Shown in pieces: positions 33,127 to 41,354 of a stretch of DNA of 64,000 nt. The stretch lies in NCBI GenBank assembly GCA_947462335.1, contig OX381707.1, positions 62,039,773-62,103,772 of the forward strand, read 5' to 3'. A model generated the notes under the pieces. It had not been told where the DNA came from. It searched no databases and saw nothing but the letters and a program-made list of their open reading frames with translations. The stretch is from Harmothoe impar. Lineage: Eukaryota > Annelida > Polychaeta > Phyllodocida > Polynoidae. Position 1 is the first letter of the stretch. The number at the start of each line of letters is the position of its first letter. The translations under genes were made by a program, and so were the position numbers.

Positions 33127-34980
33127 CTTCGGCCTAGAGTTGTAGGCCTCGCACCTGAGGTTTTAAAAATGCATTGAAGGCAGTTGGTCCTACATAGGTC
33201 TTAGGCCTACATCACAGTAAATGATGGGGCCTCATTGATACTCAAACATATATTTTATTTAAACGTCAGCTAGGTTCACCTTCACTATACTAGTGAAACT
33301 TACTTCAGGTCTATTTGTGAATAATCTAAAAATACTACATTCAATCATTAGCCTACCAATTTACATTAATAATGTATATTAGGGCCTATGTAGATTTCAA
33401 AATAGGTCTAGGTCATTTTTGTATTTAACCTGTTCAGCCTATTGTAGGCTACATGGAGGGCATGGAGAGGCGGGCCTATATATGTATATGCCTATAGAAA
33501 TGAAATAGGCCTAGGCGGGGCAGGCAGGGGCGGCGGAACCGGGGGGGGCAGGGGGGCACATGCCCCCTCAACTTTTTTGTTGGGGGGGCAAGACCATGTT
33601 CTTGCCCCCCCAACCTTTCCCAGAATTATATCAGTTTTCAGGGTTGTCTCACTGTACCATCATGGAACCTTAAGTTTTACATTGAATAGAGCATTCAATA
33701 GTGCATTTAGAACTCTCAAAAATGCACCATTTTACTTCTGGAATTTCAAAATTTTCTTAAGGGGGAAGGGTGGGGGGATGGGGGCAGGAACAATATGGAT
33801 GTCGGAAAGGCCCTTACAGTCTTACCATTACTCCCCCCATAAGTAGATCTATCCAATATAAGGGCCCCAGACGGGGGGTAGGCCTACCTGTGTCCCTTGT
33901 CAAATATAAGAAAGGCCAATTAATGTCCCTTTTCGGTCCTAAGAAATGGGTCTTGTCCCTTGTTGCCAACCCCCTGCCCTCCCTTGTCCCTTGTCCATAT
34001 AGGCTAAAATAGGGTATTGTCGCCTTGTCAATTTTACCCGTCTGCGGCCCTAATATAGGCGCCCTTGATGGGGGGTCCCCATGTTGCATGTCGATTTTAA
34101 AGCAATGCCCATGTCTCATGTCACTAAGGACACCTGCAACGAGGGGAGGTGAAATTTCGAAGGTTTTGAAAGAAATTTCTGCCTTCTAATAAGCTTTGAG
34201 AACAACATCGCTTGCGAATTTGGGTACCCCCCATATTTTGTCTTTGCAGCCCAAAATCATATCTGCTCTACCCCCCCCCTTTGCCCCCCCCCCCCACTTT
34301 TAAATGGTTCCGCCGCCCCTGGCAGGTCTAGGCCTACATTTGCCTAGACCCTTTCACTATAGGCTGTGCCTCTTCTTACCTATTTTACATTCCACAACTA
34401 TTCCAATACCGGTAGGCCTACTATTAGAGGCCTACATAGGGCCTAGGCTAGCTAGAGTAGAGAAGTCCCCCCCCCCTCCCCCGCCACTCAGACAGAACAC
34501 ACGGGGCAGCGCGGGAACCTGCATGACGGCGTCTGGCTGACTCTCTCCGCTCCACGCCACTCGGCCCGTCACCATGGTGATGTCCCCTTGACTACATGTG
34601 GCAAAGCTAAGATTGGATGCTTCCATACGGGGCGCGCCGTTCAAGCTCAAATTTCTTCAAACACTCTACAGGTTGGGGCTTGATTTTAATACAGCTGAAG
34701 GCACGCCTCCGTACGCAAGCATCCAAAACTTAAAGTACCCGTACCTACGGCAAAGGTCGCCGTCCGCGTGAAACTGGGTGCCGGTAAAATGCGTTTTTTG
34801 GTGTCGGAACTTTACTTAAAGTTAAAATAAACTTGGTTTGGGGGACACCCTCACGGTCAGAATGACATCTTGGGGGTGTAAATAGACCAATAAGTGCAAG
34901 ATGGTACTCCCACAACAACTCAGAGACGTACGCTTAATAGTTGCCATGGTAGTTGCCTAGAGATGAGCCACTATGACGTC
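33127..34980. other. Spacer between the two Polintons, with a hAT-like MITE
   Basis: The 1.85 kb hold no gene. AGGCCTA words are frequent (33130-33530 and 34320-34450), and the same words occur left of Polinton 1 (23330-23570), so this is the split host flank. The middle part 33525-34321 is a separate element listed below. Confidence 0.5.
33525..34321. mobile_element. MITE with CAGGGGCGGCGGAACC ends
   Basis: Perfect 16-bp inverted ends CAGGGGCGGCGGAACC / GGTTCCGCCGCCCCTG around 0.8 kb with G- or C-rich tracts just inside. GCAGG on both sides may be a 5-bp target duplication. CAGGGGCGG-type ends are common in hAT-like MITEs, which normally duplicate 8 bp, so the superfamily is uncertain. Confidence 0.7.
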
Positions 34981-35370
34981 AGTAGTATAGTATGTATCGG
35001 AACGGGACTATGGTTAACTACTGTTTATTACTCAATCGATATGCAGCCAATCAGAGGCCGCCATTTGGTCACGTGACCCGTTGCCATGGTAACGTGACCT
35101 ACTTAGGGCTCTCAGCCAATCAGAAGCCAGCATTCTGGGTGACCTACTGACCTACTTAGAAGCTCTCAGCCAATCAGAGGCCGGCATTCTGGTAACCATG
35201 GTAACGTGACCTACTTACGTCACGTGACCTACTTAGGCTCAGCCAATCAGAAGCCGGCATTCTGGTAACTAGGGTAACGTGACCTACTTAGGGTTTGTTT
35301 GTAAACAACACCACGTGGCTCTCTTGTTTGTAAACAACACCACGTGACACGTGACTGTTTGTAAACAAAT
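34981..35370 (+). promoter_or_regulatory. Subterminal array of CCAAT, RFX X-box, CACGTG and FOX-like sites
   Basis: CCAATCAG occurs at 35047, 35116, 35170 and 35243. The palindrome GTTGCCATGGTAAC (35080-35093) and its near copy GGTAACCATGGTAAC (35191-35205) fit the RFX X-box. CACGTGAC recurs near 35069, 35220 and 35341, and GTAACGTGACCTACTTA recurs between units. TGTTTGTAAACA, a forkhead-type site, occurs at 35296, 35335 and 35356. The units repeat every 60-70 bp. Site content differs from Polinton 1 although the outermost 60 bp are the same. Confidence 0.65.
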
Positions 35371-35488
35371 AACTTATATATAGAAAATAAACACAACAAG
35401 TTCCATGTTATGCTAAAATTATATTTTCAAAAAAAAAGCACATCTGTTACAGCGTCTATGTGTAACTACGCGCGTTCTCATTCAAACA

Positions 35489-35938
35489 CTATAACACTAT
35501 TATACCGTAGCAGCAGCAGGTAGGACTGGAAGAAAAGCAAGTGCACGAGCAGAAGCGACGACACCATTTGCACCATCCGGCCGTCGCGTTGGTAGCCCTA
35601 CTACCCGTCGCGCGTTCAACTGGAGGTTTAAGAGTGACAAATGACGATTCTTTGTCGACGCGACTGCTAACATCAGCAGCATCAGCAGCATCAGCAGCAG
35701 CATCAGCAGCAGCGGCAGCAGCCTCGGCAGCAGCGGTAGCAGCAGCAGCAGCGACAGCGGCAGCAGCGTGAGCATTAGCAACAACAGCAGCAGCGACAGT
35801 AGCAAGGGCAGCAGAGCGTGCACTAGCAGCGTTATCAGCGGCGACATCGGCAGCCGCAACAGCATCAGCACATTCGCGCGCCGCTTCGTCATACCGCTTC
35901 ATGTCACGGTCGCAACTTTCCATCATGGGGATCTGCAA
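35489..35938 (-). CDS. Ala-rich protein of Polinton 2, function unknown
   Basis: A 149-codon frame read leftward. Residues 1-25 are charged (MESCDRDMKRYDEAARE), residues 26-92 are almost wholly Ala with Asp, Val and Glu (AAADAAADAADAAD type), residues 93-125 are mixed, and the C-terminus is Cys-rich (WCKWCRRFCSCTCF). It has a TATA box on the same strand at 36029-36036, about 90 bp before the ATG. The poly-Ala part comes from a GCA/GCT triplet array, so a non-coding triplet expansion read as protein cannot be excluded. A CTG-rich block in the same place in Polinton 1 supports a real ancestral gene. No family recognised. Confidence 0.5.
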   Translation of the reverse strand: MQIPMMESCDRDMKRYDEAARECADAVAAADVAADNAASARSAALATVAAAVVANAHAAAAVAAAAATAAAEAAAAAADAAADAADAADVSSRVDKESSFVTLKPPVERATGSRATNATAGWCKWCRRFCSCTCFSSSPTCCCYGIIVL

Positions 35939-35955
35939 ATTGAGGCGTGGTGCTG

Positions 35956-35986
<31 letters not shown>

Positions 35987-36028
35987 AGTGAATGATGATT
36001 GACGATGACGAATACGGTTTCACTCCCC

Positions 36029-36036
36029 CTTATATA
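36029..36036 (-). promoter_or_regulatory. TATA box for the leftward Ala-rich gene
   Basis: TATATAAG on the minus strand, within AGGGTATATAAGGGGGAGTG. It is one half of a divergent promoter pair with the TATA box at 36525, about 490 bp apart. Confidence 0.65.
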
Positions 36037-36524
36037 CCCTTACTCCCCCCTTTTTTCAAGCCGCCGGCCAGCTACCCACTCACGGCAGGTCTTTAGATTA
36101 GCCTTAAGTCGCTTACTACGCGCTCATCATCCCTCTAATCGCATTTTCCAGCCGCCGGCCAGCTGACTGCTGACGACAGGAGAGGGTGATTTTTTACCAC
36201 ACGCGCGCCCTCTAGTCACAGACAGAGTGACAGAAAGGGAGGGGGTCGCTTTGTTCACGCTACCTGTAGTTGTTTTTCTATACACACTCTAAGCCCATGA
36301 CCTGCTAATCCTTTATACAGGTAACACGCGTTCAACTAATTACACTATTGTATGACAGTCGGTACACGGATTAATTTTAAACCACCCTCCCATCTGGATC
36401 CATGTCTGGTGGGTGGAAGGATCCAGCTGAAAAGCGTGATTAGGGCTTTTGTTTCTCTTATGATAGCAGCAGGTCAGCATGCGACAGCTGAAAATGTCAG
36501 ACTAAGTCGAACTCTCGCCGCTCC

Positions 36525-36532
36525 TATAAAAG
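36525..36532 (+). promoter_or_regulatory. TATA box for the rightward genes
   Basis: TATAAAAG in CTCCTATAAAAGACTGAG, about 220 bp before the ATG at 36751. The upstream region resembles that of the Polinton 1 promoter at 26217. Confidence 0.65.
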
Positions 36533-36750
36533 ACTGAGATGCATCTCTCTTTCCACACCCCCTTCTACCATCGCCGCCGACACCGCCACCGCCGGCCAGC
36601 CGACCGCCGCCACCGCCTGCAGTCACCGCCATCACGCCAGCAGGGAATTTCGAGCTGAGTCTGCTTATTGCTTTTTTTTTTTTCTTTGAGCTTTTTGATT
36701 TTTAAAATTTTTATTTTCACTCAGTCTTTTTTGTTTCGGAGGAAAGAAAT

Positions 36751-37407
36751 ATGGCGCCGCAGAGGGCGCGAGTTTCTAAAAGACGGACACGCGAACAAAG
36801 TGCCCTCCTCAACTGCCCGGCTATTTTTTTATCTCAAAGGAGAGAGCGTCACGTAGTTGAGGTTCACGCTTCTCTTGAAGCGTACCGAATTCTCGAGAAA
36901 AGCAAAGCTGAGCGCCAAAGAAATCGTCGTTGTACAAGAGCGGAAAAGGAAAACGTAGCGACATGGCCGAGAGCCGTCTTCTCAGAACAGTATTTACTCT
37001 ACCATTGCATAACAGCCGCTCTCAGCGCCCCCACTCGTTGGGTGTTTCATGAAAAGAAAGAGCGCCGCTACTCTCCTCACCCTGCCTCCTCTTATAAAGT
37101 GAGAATAAGCGCTATGAAATGATTCGACAAGCCGATCGGTTTCTTGGGAGCGACTGCAGCTCCCACTCGGTGGGCGCGCGTTGTGGCCGACGTGAACACG
37201 GTCTCTAAACGTTTCGACGTCGTCACTTGTTATCCCGCATATTGCAACGCAGCCGAATTGAAGAAGATAGGGACGCACTATTTTAAACCATGCGCTCCAA
37301 TATGTATTTGTCACCGCCGCGCTCACACGCCTTATTGCTTTTTCGAGACGATCGTGTCACAACACAGAAATAGAAAAAAAAGCGGCAAAGCGACGAGCTT
37401 TGCCTAA
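36751..37407 (+). CDS. Unknown basic protein, one frame interrupted by a single TGA
   Basis: From ATG 36751 (context AAATATGG) the frame is open to 37407 except for one TGA at 37120-37122, giving 122 residues before it and 95 codons after it. A frame of 219 codons with one stop is far from chance, so it was probably coding throughout. The first part is very basic (VSKRRTRE, SQRRERH, KAERQRNRR), like a nuclear or DNA-binding protein. APTRW occurs once in each half (near 37030 and 37160). The second part has several Cys and His (CAPICICHRRAHTPYC) that might bind zinc. A short stem (GGCAAAG/CTTTGCC) spans the final codons. No family is recognised. It lies between the rightward TATA box and the conserved hypothetical gene. 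Confidence 0.5.
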
Positions 37408-37558
37408 ATGATCAAAAAAAAAAAAAAAAAATTAATCTCCTCCTCCTCCTCCTCCTCCTCCTCCTCCTCCTCCTCCTCCTCCTCCTCTTCTTTTTAAAAA
37501 AAAAAAAATATTTGTATCAGACTCAGAGCAGCAACAACACTACAAACGCTTAGCGCTC
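37408..37558. repeat. A-tract, (CTC)n microsatellite and second A-tract
   Basis: An 18-base A run at 37414-37431, about 17 CTC triplets at 37437-37487, then 13 A at 37496-37508. Similar A-tracts stand right before two other genes of this element. Confidence 0.85.
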
Positions 37559-38596
37559 GTGGATCCTGAGACGCTCTACAAATCATCACGAGCAGGTCTA
37601 CTTCATCATGTGCCCGCTGCTGCTACTACTAGCGCTGCTACTACTGCAGTCGCTGCTGCTAGTACTTCTACTGCTCCAAACCTTCCTCCTCTTCCTGATG
37701 AGCGTACTGAAAAGAACGAGAGTTCCGCTCCTGCCACCGCCGCCCGCCTACCTGCCGATATGGCCTATTACCACAAGCAGGCAGAACAGTCCCTTCATCC
37801 CGACACGGCCTTGCACCAGGTGCTACAGTTTATCTACAGGGACTTGGACTTAGTGTTGAACGATCCCACTTTGGAATCGCGCGAGAAAATGTTGAAATAC
37901 CGAAGGTTGTTGAATAGATTGCAATTTTTTCTCGCGAATCCCAACAACAGCAACATCTCTTCGTCCTACACTTCTTCGCCCCCGGCTCACCTCCGTCAGT
38001 CTGCTGAAGAAGCCAGCGCGTCCCTACTTGAGCGGTTGGTGAACCAAGTTCCCAAGAGGAATCGCACCCGGACCGTGGCGCTGTACAAACAATTGGAGAA
38101 ATCCGGTGTGGTCAAGTGGAACAAGGACGGTGCGGTGCGCGAGATGTCGGGTCGGAGAATACCACCTGAGCATCGCATCAACATAGTGGACTTACTGAAC
38201 GACGCCGCCAGGTTCAGGAAGACGGCGCCCAGACCGGCGGGCTACTCTCCGTTCACAAAAGCGCTGCGCGAAGCAGTTCCCACAGACTCCTTGATCGGAA
38301 ACCATCTGTATAAAGCGAGCGGACCTGGCCAAAGCTTGGACACACGGCTTGCTGACAGAGGTCGGAAACGACCGAGCTTCGACTCGGAAGAAGGAGAAGC
38401 AGCAGCAGCAGTAGCAGCAGCAGACTCTTCTCTCCAGGTGGACGATCAATCCTCTGACGACGAGGAGGGCAGTGAACTTTTCCAAACTCCGACTTCCTAT
38501 AGGAGCGCGGCGAGTAAGAAAAGGAAAGGGCGCAACCGCCTAGCGGCGGCGGCGGCGTTCACGCCCCCAACAGGCCAACGATGGGCAAACCAGTGA
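37559..38596 (+). CDS. Conserved-type Polinton protein of unknown function upstream of integrase
   Basis: The frame is open from the A-tract at about 37505 to the stop at 38596. The first residue listed by position 37559 is GTG, not ATG. The first in-frame ATG is near 37759 (MAYYHKQAEQSL), giving about 279 residues. Residues ~1-70 of the long form are Ala/Thr/Pro-rich. The middle is helical (LHQVLQFIYRDLDLVLNDP, REKMLKYRRLLNRLQFF). A basic module follows (RNRTRTVALYKQLEKSGVVK, WNKDGAVREMSGRRIPPEH, INIVDLLNDAARFRK). The tail is acidic then basic (SKKRKGRNR). I recognise the middle module as the kind of protein that sits beside integrase in many animal Polintons, function unknown. The frame overlaps the integrase start by 16 nt. 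Non-AUG start, a short form, or an upstream exon are all possible. Confidence 0.7.
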   Translation: MDPETLYKSSRAGLLHHVPAAATTSAATTAVAAASTSTAPNLPPLPDERTEKNESSAPATAARLPADMAYYHKQAEQSLHPDTALHQVLQFIYRDLDLVLNDPTLESREKMLKYRRLLNRLQFFLANPNNSNISSSYTSSPPAHLRQSAEEASASLLERLVNQVPKRNRTRTVALYKQLEKSGVVKWNKDGAVREMSGRRIPPEHRINIVDLLNDAARFRKTAPRPAGYSPFTKALREAVPTDSLIGNHLYKASGPGQSLDTRLADRGRKRPSFDSEEGEAAAAVAAADSSLQVDDQSSDDEEGSELFQTPTSYRSAASKKRKGRNRLAAAAAFTPPTGQRWANQ

Positions 38597-39717
38597 AGAG
38601 ACTGACCAAGAAGGAAAAAGAAAAGAAGCGCGTAGTAGCTAGATATACCGACATCAAAGCACCCTCCAGTTTCACTAGCGTGACTAAACTCCAGAAACAT
38701 CATTTTCGCCACCTAAACCCGGCCGTCATCCGAGATGCTTTAGTGTCGCTGGACGCCTACACTAAACATAAACCCATTCGGAGAAAATTCGCAAGGAACA
38801 AGACTATAACCGGCGCAATCGATCAGCAGTGGCAGATAGATCTGATGGACATGCAGGCTTTGGCGTCTCACAACGACCGCTTCCTGTACGTGGTGACGGC
38901 GATCGACGTTTTCTCTAGGTACGCGTGGGCCGTTCCCATTAAATCCAAGAGCGGCGCTGATGTTACCGAGGCCTTCCGAAAGATGACAGACACTGGTGAG
39001 AGACGACCGCGCACTGTTCAGACAGACAAGGGGAAAGAGTTTTTGAACAAGATCTTTCAAGATCACTTGAAGAGCGAGGGCATACAGTTTTTCACTGGCG
39101 AGAACGACGACATCAAAGCTAGTCTAGTGGAGCGCTTGAACCGCAGTCTGAAGGAGAAGCTGTGGCGTTATTTCACACACAAGCGCACGTATCGCTACGT
39201 AGACGTACTGCACCATGTAGTGTCTTCTTACAATCGCACTCACCACAAGACGTTGAAAATGGCGCCGGCTCAAGTCAGCTCGGAAAACAGCGAAACAGTT
39301 TTCTACCGACAAGATCTCCCAACTAACAAACAAATCGACGAAATATGGAAAAAGAAGAAAAAAACAAAGACGTCTGCCGTCGACGTCATCGCTCCGGGTG
39401 ACAGAGTGAGGATGTTGAGAACTAAAGGCGCCTTTGACAAAGGGTACGAGGGAAACTGGCGCGAGGAAGTGGTCGACGTTGCTAAGACGTTGGGAAGCAG
39501 AGGGTTCGAGCTAAAAGACGACAAGGGCGAGGAGATAAAAGGCGTCTTCTACCCGGAAGAGGTTCAGAAGGTGTACAAGAGTCGTTACGACAACAACTAC
39601 CTGATAGACGAGGTGTTGCGCCGCAAGACCGTCGACGGTAAAGAGCTAGCTTTCGTACGTTGGTTAGGTTACGACGACAAGTTCAACGAGTGGATCCCCG
39701 TCAAAAAAATAACGTAG
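38581..39717 (+). CDS. INT: Polinton retroviral-type integrase with C-terminal chromodomain
   Basis: 378 residues. It inserts the element DNA into the host chromosome by strand transfer in the nucleus. The N-terminus is very basic. The catalytic core spans about residues 80-230 with Asp87 (QWQIDLMDMQ), Asp149 (VQTDKGKEF) and Glu184 (ASLVERLNRSLKEK), so Asp149 and Glu184 are 35 apart as in the D,D35E family. An SH3-like region is probable at ~265-332 (PGDRVRML). A chromodomain closes the protein at ~338-378 (IDEVLRR, FVRWLGYDDKFNEWIP), with the aromatic residues needed for methyl-lysine reading, and may steer insertion to chosen chromatin. No clear HHCC finger is seen. The frame is intact. It starts within the end of the preceding gene and ends 14 nt before the penton start. 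Confidence 0.93.
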   Translation: MGKPVKRLTKKEKEKKRVVARYTDIKAPSSFTSVTKLQKHHFRHLNPAVIRDALVSLDAYTKHKPIRRKFARNKTITGAIDQQWQIDLMDMQALASHNDRFLYVVTAIDVFSRYAWAVPIKSKSGADVTEAFRKMTDTGERRPRTVQTDKGKEFLNKIFQDHLKSEGIQFFTGENDDIKASLVERLNRSLKEKLWRYFTHKRTYRYVDVLHHVVSSYNRTHHKTLKMAPAQVSSENSETVFYRQDLPTNKQIDEIWKKKKKTKTSAVDVIAPGDRVRMLRTKGAFDKGYEGNWREEVVDVAKTLGSRGFELKDDKGEEIKGVFYPEEVQKVYKSRYDNNYLIDEVLRRKTVDGKELAFVRWLGYDDKFNEWIPVKKIT

Positions 39718-39731
39718 AAAAAAAAAAAAAA

Positions 39732-40838
39732 ATGAACATCACCCTACCTAGCAACAGCTCTATGGAGTATTATCCTGACAACAGCTTGACGTCTTTCCGA
39801 ACTCACTTCGACTCGCCGCTCCTTCTGCCCGAAGTGTACGAAGCGGCTCTGACTGAGATCATCCTCCCTACAGAATGGACTAACGTGCACGACGACGACT
39901 TGATCATCGTTGTTGCTCTGCGCACCAAGGGTTCGCTAGAGGAGGCGATCAAGGTTTTAAAAGAGACTAAATTCTCCGACAGAAGAAAACCGCAGGTAGA
40001 CTTGAGGGGAATGAAAAACGCGAACGGTCTGAGCAAGCTGACGTTCAGCTCAAAATACCCGCTGAGCTGGAAGGAAGCGAGCTATGTAACGGTGGAAGAG
40101 ATGTCAGACATGTCGGAAGAGCAGCGATTGAAACCGGAAACAAAAAGGTTCAAGAGAGAGGTCGACTTGAGACAGCCGAATGCCGTATACAAGCAGTTCT
40201 TGTCCCCGGCCGTGAAGAAGAAGGCGATCAGCGATCAAGCAAGACAGATGATCGAAAAGATGGAGAAAGACATGGGAGTGCGCAGTTTCATGCCAAACAT
40301 ATTCGAGATACCTCCTATTTTCACCGGAAGCAACCACACCCTAGTCGAGCGCTTGAGTGAGACGATGCAAGATGACAGACTAGAGGGCTCCAGCTTCTTG
40401 GGGATCTTATCGTATGACTCCAAGACGAAACGCGTCACCATCAAACCGCCGAGACACTGCGCTGTCCTGCTGACTCAGCATCTCGCATGTGTTCTAGGCT
40501 TCGGAGAGAAGACGTGTTTCGCGTCGCCGACTACCGGCGCCTACTCGATGGATGTTTTCGGGGACGTGCACTCTGTGTACATATACACCGACATGATCCA
40601 GGAGAGACGTGTGGGCGACGTGCAAGTGCCGCTGTTACGCTGCGTCGCGGTGGACAGAGGCGGAAAGCGTCGAGGTGGCGTGCAAGCTATCAGTTTTCCC
40701 CATTTGGATTATTTCCCCTTGAAATCCAAGAGGTTTACCGAGGTCGGCATCTATTTAAGAGACCGATCCGGCCATTCCATCCCATTCGGTAGAGGCGAGG
40801 TGACCGTGACACTTCATCTGAGACCTATTGAGTGCTGA
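39732..40838 (+). CDS. Polinton minor capsid (penton) protein
   Basis: 368 residues; the ATG follows directly after a run of 16 A, which fixes the start better than the upstream in-frame extension. The N-terminus (MNITLPSNSSMEYYPDNSL, then FRTHF and LPEVYEAALTEIILPTEW) is the recognisable opening of Polinton penton proteins, which form a single jelly-roll at the capsid vertices. Residues ~60-230 are charged and less conserved; the C-terminal half holds a second compact region ending in LHLRPIEC. The frame is intact. It is the first of three virion-type genes placed head to tail. Family known: Polintons and adintovirus-like elements carry this gene with the double jelly-roll capsid gene. Confidence 0.85.
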   Translation: MNITLPSNSSMEYYPDNSLTSFRTHFDSPLLLPEVYEAALTEIILPTEWTNVHDDDLIIVVALRTKGSLEEAIKVLKETKFSDRRKPQVDLRGMKNANGLSKLTFSSKYPLSWKEASYVTVEEMSDMSEEQRLKPETKRFKREVDLRQPNAVYKQFLSPAVKKKAISDQARQMIEKMEKDMGVRSFMPNIFEIPPIFTGSNHTLVERLSETMQDDRLEGSSFLGILSYDSKTKRVTIKPPRHCAVLLTQHLACVLGFGEKTCFASPTTGAYSMDVFGDVHSVYIYTDMIQERRVGDVQVPLLRCVAVDRGGKRRGGVQAISFPHLDYFPLKSKRFTEVGIYLRDRSGHSIPFGRGEVTVTLHLRPIEC

Positions 40839-40849
40839 AAGAAAAAAAA

Positions 40850-41275
40850 ATGATGCGTCAACGCGTTCCGTACTTTCCACCCAGGCGCACCGTCGGCAGA
40901 GGGTACAGCGATTACTACAACGCGCAGCTGGGCAACGGCATCAACGTGTACAGCGGGCGCTCTTTCCAGAGCGGGCACGGTTTGGGCGGCGCTCTGTTAG
41001 GTCTGATGCGCTCGGCTACCCCGCTATTGAAGTCAGTGGGAAAAACGCTGCTCCGCGCCGGTGTGGGCGTAGCTAAAGATGTGCTGGTGCGTCGGACTTT
41101 AAAGAGCAGCGTGAAAGACCGAGGCGCAGGCGCTCTGAAGAGACTGGCGAGTACGGCGTTCTCAGGAGGAAAGACGCCTGTCGCGTCTAAGAAAGGGTCG
41201 AAACGACGCCGGCATTCTCCTCAGACGGGCGGTGGCTCTTGCAAGAGACGTAGAGGGGATGTATTCGACCGGTAA
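40850..41275 (+). CDS. Small basic core-like virion protein
   Basis: 141 residues; starts with two Met codons after a nine-base A tract, 11 nt after the penton stop. The N-terminus has PYFPPRRTVGRGYSDYYN. A glycine-rich segment (GHGLGGALLGLM) leads into an amphipathic helix (SVGKTLLRAGVGVAKDVLVR), and the C-terminus is rich in Lys and Arg (SKKGSKRRRHS, CKRRRGD). Such small proteins with a GHGLGG-type motif and basic tail are known from Polintons and adintoviruses and are compared with adenovirus core or membrane-active minor proteins. DNA condensation or membrane lysis at entry is inferred, not shown. A 14-bp palindrome (AGCGCCTAGGCGCT) overlaps the region just after the stop. Confidence 0.75.
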   Translation: MMRQRVPYFPPRRTVGRGYSDYYNAQLGNGINVYSGRSFQSGHGLGGALLGLMRSATPLLKSVGKTLLRAGVGVAKDVLVRRTLKSSVKDRGAGALKRLASTAFSGGKTPVASKKGSKRRRHSPQTGGGSCKRRRGDVFDR

Positions 41276-41292
41276 GCGCCTAGGCGCTCAGG

Positions 41293-41300
41293 TATAAATA
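41293..41300 (+). promoter_or_regulatory. TATA box of the major capsid gene
   Basis: TATAAATA in CAGGTATAAATAAAAAGACT, 55 bp before the capsid ATG. It shows that the capsid gene has its own promoter, unlike the two genes before it. Confidence 0.75.
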
Positions 41301-41354
41301 AAAAGACTGGAGGCGGCCGGCGTCAGTCTGTCGTCCGCGTGAAGAGAGAACACA

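Noticed and set aside
37608..37853. Leu-rich frame overlapping the conserved hypothetical gene
   Set aside because: Shadow of the triplet-rich N-terminal part of the real frame (CTG/GCT runs).
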